A program made the translations under genes and the position numbers. DNA of 59,153 nt. It comes from Planctomycetota bacterium (GTDB taxonomy: Bacteria > Planctomycetota > B15-G4). Of the stretch, positions 1-11,320 are shown piece after piece; the stretch's first letter is position 1, and every line of letters starts with the position of its first letter. The stretch lies in NCBI GenBank assembly GCA_029259725.1, contig JAJDER010000095.1:1-59153 (forward strand). The letters are read 5' to 3'. The notes beneath the pieces were generated by a model. That model was not told the origin of the DNA and did no database searches. It saw only the letters and a program-made list of their open reading frames with translations.

Positions 1-1098
1 GGCCGCGCCGGCGCCGATCGCACGCGTCCTCGCATCGGAGCCGCTGCCGAGCAACACCGCGATCCAGCGCAGGTCCTCGCTGCCTTCGAGGGTCAGCTTG
101 ACCGCCATGGTGAGGGGGATCGAGAGCAGCATGCCGATCGCCCCCAGCACCCAGCCCCAGAAGACCAGGGACAGGAACACCACCAGCGTCGACAGGCCGA
201 GTCCCTTGCCGAGCACGCGCGGCTCGATCACGGTCCCCACGACGGTGTTCACGGTGGCGAAGGCGACGCCGGTCCACAGCGCCAGCGAGCCGTCCAGTTG
301 GGCGCCCGCGACGAGCAGCGGCGGCACCGCGGCCACGATCGAGCCGATGTTGGGCACGAAGTTGAGCAGGAAGGCCAGCACGCCCCACAGCACCGCATAG
401 GGCATGCCGATGAGTTGCAGCCAGAGGGTGATGGACACGCCGGTGAGCAGCGACAGACCGGCCTTCAGCGACATGTACCGATTGACGTCGTCGGCGCAGC
501 CTTCGAGGTCCGCCAGCAGCGTCTCCGGATCCCGGAGCGCGGCGCGCAGCTTGGTCGGCAGCCCGGACGCCTCGAGCAGCAGGAAGATGGTGGTCAGCAG
601 GATCAGCGCGGAGTTGCTCAGCAACCCGCCGAGATTCCGGACCGCTTCGGCGACGTAGGAGAACATCGCCTTGGGTTCGAGCGAGTCGGCGATGACGAAG
701 GCCGGCTTGCCGTGCTCGTCCGGGCCCAGGAAGGGCAGGCCATCGACCCAGGTCTGGAGCTGGTGGCCGAAGACCTCCATGCGCGAGAGCAGATCATCCC
801 GGTTCTCGAGGAACTGGCCCAGGGGCGTCGCGACCAGCATCGCGAGTCCGACGAGGCTGGCCATGAGCACGCCGACGACCAGGATCAACGACAGCCAGGT
901 CGGCACGCCGCGCCGTGTCAGCGCCACCAGGGCCGGCGCGGTGATCACGGCCAGGAAGACCGAGAGCAGGAAGGGCACCACGATGGGCTGGGCAGCCTTC
1001 ATGCCCGCCACGACGATCACGAATGCCGCCGCGGCCACGAGTGCGCGCGTGCCGTTCCCCGCCCTGCCGTCGCCAGCCCTGCCGTCGCCAGCCGCCAT
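1..1098 (-). CDS. AI-2E family transporter (permease), C-terminus cut by window edge
   Basis: Polytopic inner-membrane protein of the AI-2E/PerM family; members export or exchange small molecules, and the substrate cannot be told from sequence. The frame is open from an ATG at 1098 to base 1, giving 366 codons with no stop, so the C-terminus lies outside the window. A strong Shine-Dalgarno (GGGAGGTG) sits a few bases before this ATG, which fixes the start. A short Gly/Ala-rich N-terminus leads into two hydrophobic segments, a polar middle domain (about residues 110-150), then several membrane helices, including the family-typical stretches LLNFVPNIGSIVAAVPPLL and GTVIEPRVLGKGLGLS near residues 250-310. 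It may share a transcript with the minus-strand genes upstream (1151-7904). Family assignment is firm, function is not. Confidence 0.88.
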   Translation of the reverse strand, partial: MAAGDGRAGDGRAGNGTRALVAAAAFVIVVAGMKAAQPIVVPFLLSVFLAVITAPALVALTRRGVPTWLSLILVVGVLMASLVGLAMLVATPLGQFLENRDDLLSRMEVFGHQLQTWVDGLPFLGPDEHGKPAFVIADSLEPKAMFSYVAEAVRNLGGLLSNSALILLTTIFLLLEASGLPTKLRAALRDPETLLADLEGCADDVNRYMSLKAGLSLLTGVSITLWLQLIGMPYAVLWGVLAFLLNFVPNIGSIVAAVPPLLVAGAQLDGSLALWTGVAFATVNTVVGTVIEPRVLGKGLGLSTLVVFLSLVFWGWVLGAIGMLLSIPLTMAVKLTLEGSEDLRWIAVLLGSGSDARTRAIGAGAA

Positions 1099-1150
1099 CG
1101 CCACCTCCCGGAGGTGACATCGTAACCACAACCTGCAACGGCCCCGCGAC

Positions 1151-1744
1151 CTAGAACTCCTCGGGCAGTCGGCTCCAGATCAGGTGCGTCACGCGCCACG
1201 CGCCCTGGGGACCGCGCTCGAGAAGCATCAGGTACTTGTCGCTGAGGCGCGCGGGCGGGCGGCCGTCGTGCCAGTGGAACCACCCCTGGGTCTCCCCGCG
1301 ATCGTAGGCCCGGCCCCCCATGACGGCGACTTCGATCGAGGTCGAGGAGACCTCCATGCGGAAACGCTCGAAGCCGGCGCGGTAGCGATCGAGGATCGTC
1401 TCGCGGCCCTCGACCACGGGGCCGTCGGGTGGCATGAGGATCGCGTCGGCCGCGTAGCAGGCGGCCACGCCCTCGAGATCGCCCGCGTTGACGGCGGCCA
1501 TGAGTGCGTCGAGGACCGCGCGCACCCGCGACGCGTCGTCGCTCGTGGGCGGCGCCGCGGGAGGCGCCGCGGGAGGCGCCGCGGGAGGTGCCGCGGGAGG
1601 CGCCGCCGCGCCCGGCGCTCCGTCGGAGGAGGTCGCGGTCGGCAGCCCATCCGGCCGGTCTCCGCCGCAACCGACGAGGGCCAGCGTCACCAGGAGCCTG
1701 CACACGCGCAGGCGGCGGCGGGCGGATCGGATGCGGGACGACAC
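1151..1744 (-). CDS. DUF4440/SnoaL-like lipoprotein
   Basis: 197-residue putative lipoprotein with an NTF2-like (SnoaL/DUF4440) domain. A basic N-terminus and hydrophobic stretch end in a lipobox LALVGC with Cys26. Then comes an Ala/Pro linker (AAPP repeated about five times) encoded by a 12-bp tandem repeat near 1551-1610, and the conserved cone-shaped domain from about residue 72 to the end (VLDALMAAVNAGDLEGV, CYAADAILMPPDGPVVEGR). Such domains bind small hydrophobic ligands or act as simple enzymes; nothing identifies the ligand. The start is a GTG at 1744, 24 bases after the stop of the FG-GAP gene, with no good Shine-Dalgarno, so translation may be coupled to that gene. Confidence 0.75.
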   Translation of the reverse strand: MSSRIRSARRRLRVCRLLVTLALVGCGGDRPDGLPTATSSDGAPGAAAPPAAPPAAPPAAPPAAPPTSDDASRVRAVLDALMAAVNAGDLEGVAACYAADAILMPPDGPVVEGRETILDRYRAGFERFRMEVSSTSIEVAVMGGRAYDRGETQGWFHWHDGRPPARLSDKYLMLLERGPQGAWRVTHLIWSRLPEEF

Positions 1745-1768
1745 CCGCGCATCGTACGGCCGCGCCGG

Positions 1769-3601
1769 CTACGGAGTCAGCATGTCCTCGACGTTGCCAC
1801 TCGGCCCCGGGATGCCGGGCACGACCCACCCGAAGGGCAGCGTGAACGCGGAGGAGGCCGAGAAACCACCGGGCGCGTGCTCATCGGAGAACCAGACCTG
1901 CCCGACGAATCCAGGCGCGATGGAGCCGCCCGGGAGTTCGACGTGCATGTCGAGCGCGCCGTTCCCGTCGAGCACGAGGCCCACCACGAGGTCCGGCGCC
2001 GGGATCAGGATCTGTCCGAGCACCGGCAGCCCCGGCGTCGGCGGCCCGAGGACGAGCACGCCCGCCGAACCGGGAGGACCGCCCTGGACGGTCAGGTCGA
2101 GAGCGAACGACTCGCCCGCTCCGCCGCTGGTACCCAGGGCCTTGAAGCGGATCGTGGTTCCCGTGGCGGCCCCGGGGCCGTCGCCGATGGAGAGCGCGTC
2201 CGGTTCGTTCAGGAACAGCTCCCAGACCGCCCCGGAGTTGTCAGGTCCACCGGCGTCCTCGTCGCCGGGTGCGCCGATGGCCAGGTCCCCGAAGGCGTTG
2301 CCGCCCACGTCGCCCACGGCGGCGAGGGCCGTCCCGAAGTTGTCGACGGCCGCGAGCGGGCCCGGAAAATCACCCTGCGTGGCGCTGAACTTGACGCTCC
2401 ACTGGACCGATCCGTCGAGGTCGAGCTCCAACAGGTAGACCGCGCCGACGTTGAGTGCGCCGTCGTCGTCGAAGCGCGCACCCACGGCGAGACGATTCGC
2501 CTCCCCACCGATCCAGGCCACCGACGATCCGAAGTAGTCGGTGTCATCGAGCTCGAGCTCGGCACCACCAGCCTGCGAGCTGAGCTTGGCGGCGTGATCC
2601 ACGCCACCGAGCGGATCGAGGAACAGGATCCAGACCGCGCCGCGGTTGCTGAGGGCGTTCGCTCCCCCGTCGTCGTCGCCGATGGCGCCGACCGCGAGGT
2701 CGACGTCGCCGTCCTGGTCGAAGTCGGAGAGCCCGGTGACGGACCAGCCGAACCAGTCGCCTGCCTCCAGCTCGGCGAGAGCGGCCTGCTGCCCGTCGAT
2801 CCGGGTGGTCGCGTCCACGCTGCCGTCCGCCGCGAGATCGAGGATCCACACCGCGCCGGCATCCTCGCCGGCCGCGTCGTCGAAGGGCGCGCCCACGACC
2901 AGCTCGGTCAGGCCGTCGGCGCCCATGTCTCCGGGCGCCGCCAGCGCACTGCCGAAACCGTCGCCCGAGGACAGACCCGCACCGAGGTCACCGGTGGTCT
3001 GACTCAGCTTGCGGAAGGACTTCACCTGGCCGTCAGGCTGCAGCAGCAGGATGTAGACTGCGCCGAGGTCGGCCTGCTGGTTCGCGCCGCCGTCGTCATC
3101 GCCGGGTGCGCCGACCGCGAGATCCGGGACCCCGTCGCCGTCGAGGTCGCCGAGCCCGGCGACAGCCGCGCCGAAACCGTCGCCCGGGTTGAGCGCGGGC
3201 AGCCAGCCGCCTTCGCTGGCGCTGATCTTGATGCTCTCGCGCACGCTGCCGTCCGCGTGCCGCAACAGGATCCAGACCGCGCCGACGTCGGAGTTGGACA
3301 GGCCCCCGCCGTCGTCGTCGAAGGGTGCGCCCACGGCGAGATCGTCCACGCCGTCACCGTCCACGTCACCGAGGGCCGCGAGAGAGGATCCGAAGCGATC
3401 GTGAGCGGAGAGGTCGCCATCGAAGCCGCCGCTGGTGGCGCTGACCTTCTGCATCCCGAGCAGCAGTTCGGTGGGCGTGACCGGCTGTCCGCCGGACCCG
3501 CCGCCGAGATCCACGAGTTCGTTGGCCGCCGCCGCACCCGCGAGACCCATCAGGCTGGCGACCCCCATCACGGTTCCGAGCATGAGCTTGTGACTGACCA
3601 T
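1769..3601 (-). CDS. Secreted FG-GAP repeat (integrin-like beta-propeller) protein
   Basis: 610-residue exported protein. The ATG at 3601 follows GGGAG and opens a classic signal peptide (MVSHKLMLGTVMGVASLMG, cleavage near AAAA-NE); the reading frame stays open upstream but that extension has no coding character. Six FG-GAP units follow, each with FGSxLAxLGDxDGDG and LAVGAPxDDDGG cores, so a seven-blade-like propeller with DxDGDG calcium loops is expected. A C-terminal beta-rich domain of about 120 residues (GxSFALDLTVQGG, DLVVGLVLDGNGAL, PGFVGQVWFSDE) resembles the tail often found on planctomycete secreted propellers. The DUF4440 lipoprotein follows after 24 bases. A role in surface binding or adhesion is inferred from the fold only. 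Confidence 0.85.
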   Translation of the reverse strand: MVSHKLMLGTVMGVASLMGLAGAAAANELVDLGGGSGGQPVTPTELLLGMQKVSATSGGFDGDLSAHDRFGSSLAALGDVDGDGVDDLAVGAPFDDDGGGLSNSDVGAVWILLRHADGSVRESIKISASEGGWLPALNPGDGFGAAVAGLGDLDGDGVPDLAVGAPGDDDGGANQQADLGAVYILLLQPDGQVKSFRKLSQTTGDLGAGLSSGDGFGSALAAPGDMGADGLTELVVGAPFDDAAGEDAGAVWILDLAADGSVDATTRIDGQQAALAELEAGDWFGWSVTGLSDFDQDGDVDLAVGAIGDDDGGANALSNRGAVWILFLDPLGGVDHAAKLSSQAGGAELELDDTDYFGSSVAWIGGEANRLAVGARFDDDGALNVGAVYLLELDLDGSVQWSVKFSATQGDFPGPLAAVDNFGTALAAVGDVGGNAFGDLAIGAPGDEDAGGPDNSGAVWELFLNEPDALSIGDGPGAATGTTIRFKALGTSGGAGESFALDLTVQGGPPGSAGVLVLGPPTPGLPVLGQILIPAPDLVVGLVLDGNGALDMHVELPGGSIAPGFVGQVWFSDEHAPGGFSASSAFTLPFGWVVPGIPGPSGNVEDMLTP

Positions 3602-3848
3602 CGTGACGTCTCCCTTCCGCGTTCCACGCGCGTCTGACCCGGCGCGACCGGCTCCCTCGGCCTCTTCTAGTGACCGACACGACTGCGGCCACGGAGCCAG
3701 CCGGTTCGACTTCGTTGGGAACGCCGAGCGAGCGATTCCGGGCCCCGCACGATCCCTCCCCTCGAGAGGAGACCCGGTGCGAAACGAACGGGCTGCGGCG
3801 ACCACGTCACGCGAGTGACAGACCCGGGAGCGCTTGCGTCGCCGCCCG

Positions 3849-4685
3849 TCAGTCCGCGGAGGGCGGCGGGGCGCGGGTCTGGCCCTCCACGCCGACGTCG
3901 CCCAGGACCTCGGGCGCGTCCTCGTGGGAGTGCGTGAAGCCACGCCTGCGTTCTTCGGAGACCGTCGTCGCGGCGCGGAAGGCCACCACGTATGCGCGCC
4001 GCCAACCGTCGGAGTGGTTGCCGCCCGATCCGTGGATCACACGCTCGTCGTGGACCGTCACGTCCCCGCGGGCGATCGGAACCGGACGGACCTCGTCCCG
4101 GCCGGGGTCCACGTCCGTCTGCAGCGCGTGGTGGCGGCCGCGATCACCGAGGATCGGCCGATGCGGCCGCAGGCGTGGTTCGCGCTGGCTTCCGGGCACG
4201 AAGCGCATGCAGCCGTTCTCGAGCGTGCTGTCATCGAGCGCCAACCACACGGTGGCCGTGCGCGTGTCCTCGGTCTCGATCCAGTAGGCCATGTCCTGGT
4301 GCCAGGCGAAGACGGCTTCGGCGCGCCGCGGGCGCTTCGCCAGCAGCTGGTCGTAGTCGAGGGTCAGGCCGTCGCCCTGCAGCTGGATTGCGATGGAGCG
4401 GGCGCGGCGCTCGAAGACGTTGTCCATCCAGGCCGGGTGGTACCGACGCGGCAGCATGATGTTGACCAGCGCGAAGTCGTCGGGAGCGCGGCCGGCGCCG
4501 GACATGTCGCAGAAGTCCCTCCCCGGCACCGGGATCTCGCGGCGCAGGAACTGCTCGTAGACGCGCTCCAGGTCCGCCAACTCGGCCGCCGAGACCACGC
4601 CTGCAAGGTGCACGTATCCGTCGCGTCGGAAACGTTCCAGCTCCTCAGGCGTGACCCGGTACTCGTCGCCGTCGATGCGTGTCAC
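3849..4685 (-). CDS. Phytanoyl-CoA dioxygenase (PhyH) family protein
   Basis: 278-residue Fe(II)/2-oxoglutarate-dependent oxygenase of the PhyH/EctD type. The N-terminal helix-turn (VTPEELERFRRDGYVHLAGV) is characteristic. The iron triad is visible as His129 and Asp131 in WHQDMAYW and distal His218 in DERVIHGSGGN; Arg230 in RRAYVVAFR is placed to bind 2-oxoglutarate. Length is normal for the family. PhyH proteins hydroxylate a wide range of small substrates, and the substrate cannot be inferred here. The stop of this gene and the FG-GAP gene downstream are 247 bases apart, so they need not share a transcript. The membrane-protein gene's stop codon... lies on the same strand at 4696, ten bases upstream of this ATG, which suggests one transcript for those two. 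Confidence 0.9.
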   Translation of the reverse strand: MTRIDGDEYRVTPEELERFRRDGYVHLAGVVSAAELADLERVYEQFLRREIPVPGRDFCDMSGAGRAPDDFALVNIMLPRRYHPAWMDNVFERRARSIAIQLQGDGLTLDYDQLLAKRPRRAEAVFAWHQDMAYWIETEDTRTATVWLALDDSTLENGCMRFVPGSQREPRLRPHRPILGDRGRHHALQTDVDPGRDEVRPVPIARGDVTVHDERVIHGSGGNHSDGWRRAYVVAFRAATTVSEERRRGFTHSHEDAPEVLGDVGVEGQTRAPPPSAD

Positions 4686-4695
4686 GGCCGTCGAG

Positions 4696-5109
4696 CTATC
4701 CGACCGCCAGATCCATCAGCGGGACGACGCGGCTGAGCACGACGCCGAGCAGGGCCAGGGCCGCGAAGTGCAGCCACGGCCGGCCGCGCCCGGAGGCTCG
4801 CCAGCGCAGGTAGTCGGCGGGCACGAGCAGCATGAGCGCGATGGTCACGACCACGCCGGCGGTCCCGAGCGAGATCCCGAGGGGACCCGGACCCGACCAG
4901 AACGAATGGATCTCCGCCCGCGTCAACGAGGTCATCGCGAACAGCGCGATCATCGACATCAGGAACGCGTGCACGCAGGCCAGCAGCAGCGACAGGGGCA
5001 ACGGCAGGCGCCAGCCGCCGGCCTCCTTGAGGCGTTCACTGTCGCGCACGTGGGCGGCGAGGCCGTGCTCGTGCGGCGACTTGCCCCCGGTCGGGCGGGA
5101 TCCGTACAT
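4696..5109 (-). CDS. Small integral membrane protein, unknown function
   Basis: 137 residues from the ATG at 5109; an upstream in-frame Met at 5166 adds only an Arg/Pro-rich tail and was not used. After a hydrophilic 30-residue N-terminus there are three or four hydrophobic helices (LPLSLLLACVHAFLMSMIAL, LGTAGVVVTIALMLLVPADY, FAALALLGVVLSRVVPLMDL). No family is recognised. It ends 10 bases before the PhyH gene starts, so co-transcription is likely. No clear Shine-Dalgarno precedes the start. Confidence 0.6.
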   Translation of the reverse strand: MYGSRPTGGKSPHEHGLAAHVRDSERLKEAGGWRLPLPLSLLLACVHAFLMSMIALFAMTSLTRAEIHSFWSGPGPLGISLGTAGVVVTIALMLLVPADYLRWRASGRGRPWLHFAALALLGVVLSRVVPLMDLAVG

Positions 5110-5182
5110 GGCGGTTCTCGTTGGGCGCGACGCGCAGCACCGGCCCGGTGTACGCGGCGAACGCATCCATGGTAACGCACCG

Positions 5183-5202
5183 GATCCGGAGCCGGCCGGA
5201 TC
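5183..5202 (-). terminator. Possible terminator hairpin after the DinB gene
   Basis: GATCCGG at 5183-5189 pairs with CCGGATC at 5196-5202 across a 6-base loop, 28 bases past the DinB stop codon on the minus strand. There is no T-run, so the call is weak. Confidence 0.25.
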
Positions 5203-5229
5203 AGCCCGCGGTCACTCGAGCGACCTGGG

Positions 5230-5760
5230 CTACCAGCCTCCGGCGTACTGGGGATCGCAGGCCTCCATCCGTGCCGTGGCCCAGGCGAAGCGCAGCCCGC
5301 ACAGCTGACGCAGGTGCAGCAGGTCGTGCACACGCCAGGACAGCAACAGGTCGCCGGCCGAGAGCAGGCCGACCTTCTGCGCCGACGTCTCGGCCCAGTC
5401 GGCATCCCCGAGTCCACCGATCCACGAGAGCGAGTGCCGGCGCTCTCCGGCGAAGCGCGCGAGCACCTCGGTGGGCACCTGGTCGTTGTACGCGCGCTCG
5501 GTGACCCAGCCCTCGGGGTCGATCCCGGGCCAGGCCTCACCCGGACGATTCAACGTGCACTCGATGCGGACACGGAAGTCGAGCCGTTCCTCGTCATCCA
5601 GGTGACCGAGCACCTCCAGCATCGACCACTTGCCCGGAGCGGGTCGCCACGTCCACTGCTCCGGCGTCGCATCGGAGCAGAGCGCGATCAGCGCCGCCGC
5701 CTGGGACTCCATCGCCTTGCAGACCTCGCGGACGTCGATCGGGTGTTCGGATGCCGACAT
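5230..5760 (-). CDS. DinB-like metal-dependent four-helix protein (first of three)
   Basis: 176 residues from the ATG at 5760, chosen because GGAGGAG lies about 5 bases upstream; a longer open frame to 5832 has no such signal. DinB/YfiT fold: four-helix bundle with a predicted metal triad His53 (VLGHLDDEER), His145 and His149 (RVHDLLHLRQ). Relatives include mycothiol- or bacillithiol-dependent transferases and damage-inducible proteins, and many have no known role. The motif APGKWSMLEVLGHL is typical. Two other DinB-like genes occur at 20046-20585 and 53364-53921, each with the same H and HxxxH pattern but otherwise different sequence. Confidence 0.85.
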   Translation of the reverse strand: MSASEHPIDVREVCKAMESQAAALIALCSDATPEQWTWRPAPGKWSMLEVLGHLDDEERLDFRVRIECTLNRPGEAWPGIDPEGWVTERAYNDQVPTEVLARFAGERRHSLSWIGGLGDADWAETSAQKVGLLSAGDLLLSWRVHDLLHLRQLCGLRFAWATARMEACDPQYAGGW

Positions 5761-5871
5761 GGGAACTCCTCCACGCCGCCTCTCGCGCCAGGGCGGCGAA
5801 CCACTGCACCACGACGCCGTCGAGGCCCGCAAGTCGAGGCCGTGCGACCCTACCAGCGTGTGCGCAGGCTG

Positions 5872-6459
5872 CTAGCCGTCGGCGTCCTCGGCCCCGATCG
5901 GTTCCGCGTCGATCGGTTCCGCGTCGGACGGGGGCACCGGCGAGCGGTCGTACCAGTCGCCCACGTCGCCCAGGGTCTGCTCGAAACTCCGGTCGATGTG
6001 GATCGAGCTGGTGCCCCTGAAGCGCTCGGCCCGGATGCGGACATCCATGCGCAGGCGCAGCTCGTCGCCCTCGGTCATCTCGACCGGGCCGGACTCGAAG
6101 ACGATCCGCATCGACCTCGGGATCTCGCTGGGGATCGGCGACAGGCGCTTCAGGTCGACCACGCTCGGCCCCACGTCGAGCCGCTCGTGCGAGAGGTCGA
6201 ACTCGGCCCAGGTCCAGTCGTCCGGGCCGGTGCGCACCAGCTCGAACTCGAGGCGCAGGCCGCCCTCGTCGGTGGGCTGCAGCACGATCGGCTCCAGGTC
6301 GTAGGACAGGGCGTCCATGATCCCGAACGGGTTGGCGAAGTCCCATTCCCCATCGTGGCGCACACCGAGCAGCAGCACGCTGCCGCCACCCAGCACCGCC
6401 AGGATCCCGAACACCAGCAGGATCGCTCCGCACCCGCATCCCTTGTTGCCGCTCGCCAT
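5872..6459 (-). CDS. Membrane-anchored protein of unknown function
   Basis: 195 residues. A short Cys/Gly-containing N-terminus (MASGNKGCGCGAILLVFGI) leads into one transmembrane helix (about residues 11-32); the rest is predicted outside the cytoplasm and beta-rich, without a recognisable domain. The acidic C-terminus contains a duplicated DAEPI segment encoded by a 15-base direct repeat near 5895-5925. The spacing (82 bases after the MATE gene on the same strand) allows co-transcription. Function unknown. Confidence 0.65.
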   Translation of the reverse strand: MASGNKGCGCGAILLVFGILAVLGGGSVLLLGVRHDGEWDFANPFGIMDALSYDLEPIVLQPTDEGGLRLEFELVRTGPDDWTWAEFDLSHERLDVGPSVVDLKRLSPIPSEIPRSMRIVFESGPVEMTEGDELRLRMDVRIRAERFRGTSSIHIDRSFEQTLGDVGDWYDRSPVPPSDAEPIDAEPIGAEDADG

Positions 6460-6542
6460 GCTGGTCGTCTCTCTCGCGTCTCGGGAATGTCGTCTCTAGG
6501 GAAGGGTCCGGCCTCGTCTGTTCGATTGGACCTCGCGCTGTT

Positions 6543-7904
6543 TCAGTGATCCTCGAGGATCATCCGCTCCAGCGTGCCCGCGAACCGGATCCGCACCCGC
6601 ACCAGCAGCAGCCCCGCGACGAGCACCAGACCGGTCACCAGCCCCCACCAGAGGCCCGCCGGGCCCGCGTCGGCGCGGAAGGTCAGCCACCAGCCGAACG
6701 GGATCGCGAAGGCCCAGTAGGCGAGCAGGTTCAGCAGCGCCGGGACGCGCGTGTCGCCGGCACCCCGCAGCACACCGTTGGCCACGACCTGGAGGCCGTC
6801 GAAGACCTGGAACGTCGCCGCCAGGGGGAACAGCGAGATGGCGATCACGGCCACGGCCGGATCCTCGGTGAAGACCGCGGTGAGCGCCTCGGGGAAGGCC
6901 AGGAGCAGGCAGGCCATGACGCCCATGAAGCCTGCGCCGGTCCAGAGCGACACCAGGGCCGCGCGGCGCGCACCCTCGGGGTCGCCGCGGCCGATGTTCC
7001 AGCCCACGCGCACCGACGCCGCCGTCGAGATGCCCAAGGGCACCATGAAGGTCACCGAGGCGACGCTGAGCACGTACTGGTTCGCGGCCAGCTCCAGGGC
7101 GCCGAGCATGCCCATGAACACGCCCACGGCGTGGAACGCCCCCATCTCGAAGACCATCTGGGCGGCGATCGGCAGGCCCAGCCGCAACCAGCGCATCAAC
7201 GGCGCGAACGCGAACGCGCGCGGGTCGAGGGGACGCAGGCGCGGACCGAGCACGGGCCACGACACGAGCAGCAGCGTGGCGGCCATGAACACGCGGCTGA
7301 GCGTCGTGGCCCAGGCCGAGCCGGTCGACCCGAGCGCCGGCAGATCGACGCCCGCGCCCTCCCAGCCGAAGACGAGCACGCGATTGAGCACCACGTTGAG
7401 CAGGTTGGCGACGACGATCACCACGACGATCGGGCGCAGCTTGCCGAGCGCCTGCAGCGTCTGACGCAGCGCGGCGAAGATCAGGAAGAACGGCACGCCG
7501 CCGACCAGCACGTGGACGTAGTCGCGCGCCAGGGGCACGACCTCGGCAGGCTGGCGCAGCCAGGTGAGCACCGCTTCGACGGGGCCCAGGGCCAGGCCGA
7601 TGGGCACGCTCAGCAACAGCGCCAGGAACAGGCCGCGCTGCAGGGATCGCGCCACGCCCGATTCGTCGCCGGCCCCGGCGGCCTGACTCACCAGGGGATC
7701 CAGGGCCAGCAGGATCCCGAGACCGACGGCCAGCATCAGGAAGGCGTAGCCGTTCCCGATGGCGATGGCGCCGGCGCCCACGGTGGAGTGATGGCCGACC
7801 ATGATCACGTCGACCAGGCCCATGGCCATCATGCCCAGGTTGGTCAGCACCACCGGCAGGGCCAGTCGGAGCTGCTGCCGGAACTCGTGACGCCAGAGGG
7901 ACAT
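6543..7904 (-). CDS. MATE family efflux transporter
   Basis: 453 residues from the ATG at 7904, normal for the family, with about 12 predicted membrane helices. The first helix (LRLALPVVLTNLGMMAMGLV) and following DVIMVGHHSTVGAGAIAIGN are typical of MATE (multi-antimicrobial extrusion) proteins, which export cationic compounds using Na+ or H+ gradients. An open frame continues upstream to 8348, but it lies opposite the thioredoxin-like lipoprotein gene and has no membrane character, so it was excluded. Only 28 bases separate this start from the divergent gene at 7933. The last codons contain a perfect 16-bp palindrome at 6547-6562. Confidence 0.92.
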   Translation of the reverse strand: MSLWRHEFRQQLRLALPVVLTNLGMMAMGLVDVIMVGHHSTVGAGAIAIGNGYAFLMLAVGLGILLALDPLVSQAAGAGDESGVARSLQRGLFLALLLSVPIGLALGPVEAVLTWLRQPAEVVPLARDYVHVLVGGVPFFLIFAALRQTLQALGKLRPIVVVIVVANLLNVVLNRVLVFGWEGAGVDLPALGSTGSAWATTLSRVFMAATLLLVSWPVLGPRLRPLDPRAFAFAPLMRWLRLGLPIAAQMVFEMGAFHAVGVFMGMLGALELAANQYVLSVASVTFMVPLGISTAASVRVGWNIGRGDPEGARRAALVSLWTGAGFMGVMACLLLAFPEALTAVFTEDPAVAVIAISLFPLAATFQVFDGLQVVANGVLRGAGDTRVPALLNLLAYWAFAIPFGWWLTFRADAGPAGLWWGLVTGLVLVAGLLLVRVRIRFAGTLERMILEDH

Positions 7905-7932
7905 CTCGGAGAGCCTAGGGCGACGCGGTAGG

Positions 7933-8673
7933 GTGGGGCCAGTGAGATACGGGCCCGACATCCCGAGTCCCGCCGCGCCGGTCCTCCCCCGCGCACGGGT
8001 CGCCACCCTGCTGATCGCCGTGCTGGCGACGTTGCCGGCGTGCGGACGCGTCGAGGCCACGGCCCCGGCGAGGAGTCCGGCGAGCCTCACGGGGACGCCG
8101 ACCGCCGGGCCCCGTGTCGCGCTCATCACCGGGCCGGCGGACCAGGGGCACGAGTTGCTCGGCGCGCCCGCACCGTCGCTCGAGGGCGTGCGCTGGCTGG
8201 ACGGCGAGGAGCATCCGCTGGCGGAGGATCGCGGCAGACCCGTGCTGATCCGCTGGTGGACCGACACCTGCCCCTTCTGCGTGAACAGCGCCCCGGCCCT
8301 CCGCAACCTGGCGGAACGCTTCGGCGACGCACTCGTCGTGCGCGCCATCTACCACGAGAAGCCGCCCGGTCGCCCCGTGTCCGACACCTCGGTGCGCGCA
8401 GCCGCCGAGCGCCTCGGACTGCCCTTCCTGCTGGGCCGCGACGACCAATGGGGCGCGCTCTCGCGCTGGTGGCTCGACGCCGGTGGGCGCACCTACACCT
8501 CGGTGACCTTCCTGGTCGATGCAGAAGGGAGCATCGCCGCGATCCACACCGGCACGGAGTTCCACGGCGACGAGATCACCGCCGCGGACTGCGCGCGCCA
8601 CCCTGACTCCTGCCACGCCGAGCGTGACGCGCTCGAACGGGCGATCGGCGACCTGCTCACCCCCGAAGGCTGA
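7933..8673 (+). CDS. Thioredoxin-like (TlpA/ResA) lipoprotein
   Basis: 246 residues from a GTG at 7933 (a second GTG at 7942 is equally possible). A hydrophobic segment ends at the lipobox-like LATLPAC, so a lipoprotein is likely. The thioredoxin fold begins near residue 77 and carries the redox motif CPFC at residues 113-116 in RWWTDTCPFCVNSAPAL, as in TlpA/ResA proteins that reduce disulfides of cytochromes or other exported proteins; the late VTFLVDAEGSIAAIHTG strand is also typical. The conserved cis-Pro region reads SVTFLVD, so the usual Pro appears to be replaced. A CRTAC1 gene starts only 4 bases after the stop; the two form an operon. Confidence 0.85.
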   Translation: MGPVRYGPDIPSPAAPVLPRARVATLLIAVLATLPACGRVEATAPARSPASLTGTPTAGPRVALITGPADQGHELLGAPAPSLEGVRWLDGEEHPLAEDRGRPVLIRWWTDTCPFCVNSAPALRNLAERFGDALVVRAIYHEKPPGRPVSDTSVRAAAERLGLPFLLGRDDQWGALSRWWLDAGGRTYTSVTFLVDAEGSIAAIHTGTEFHGDEITAADCARHPDSCHAERDALERAIGDLLTPEG

Positions 8674-8677
8674 CGCG

Positions 8678-11134
<2,457 letters not shown>

Positions 11135-11320
11135 GCTGCACCGATTCCGTCCCACATCGGGCGATCGCAGCCGTTGTGTCGATTCGATGACAGCCCCAGG
11201 AGCCGACCTCGGAGCACCGGGCCCGGCGCCTCGACTGATATCCTCGGCCGAGATCCGCGAGGGGGCGCGATCGTGCATCCATTCGGGCCCTCAGCCCGAC
11301 GTCCGACCTGAGAGAGGGAC

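Noticed and set aside
298-1125. Long plus-strand open frames opposite the AI-2E-type permease gene
   Set aside because: Translations are rich in His, Arg and Gln without domains; the minus strand reads as a coherent membrane protein with a strong Shine-Dalgarno.
1184-3637. 817-codon plus-strand open frame
   Set aside because: It is antisense to the DUF4440 and FG-GAP genes; the minus strand has a signal peptide and repeated FG-GAP motifs, while this frame shows none.
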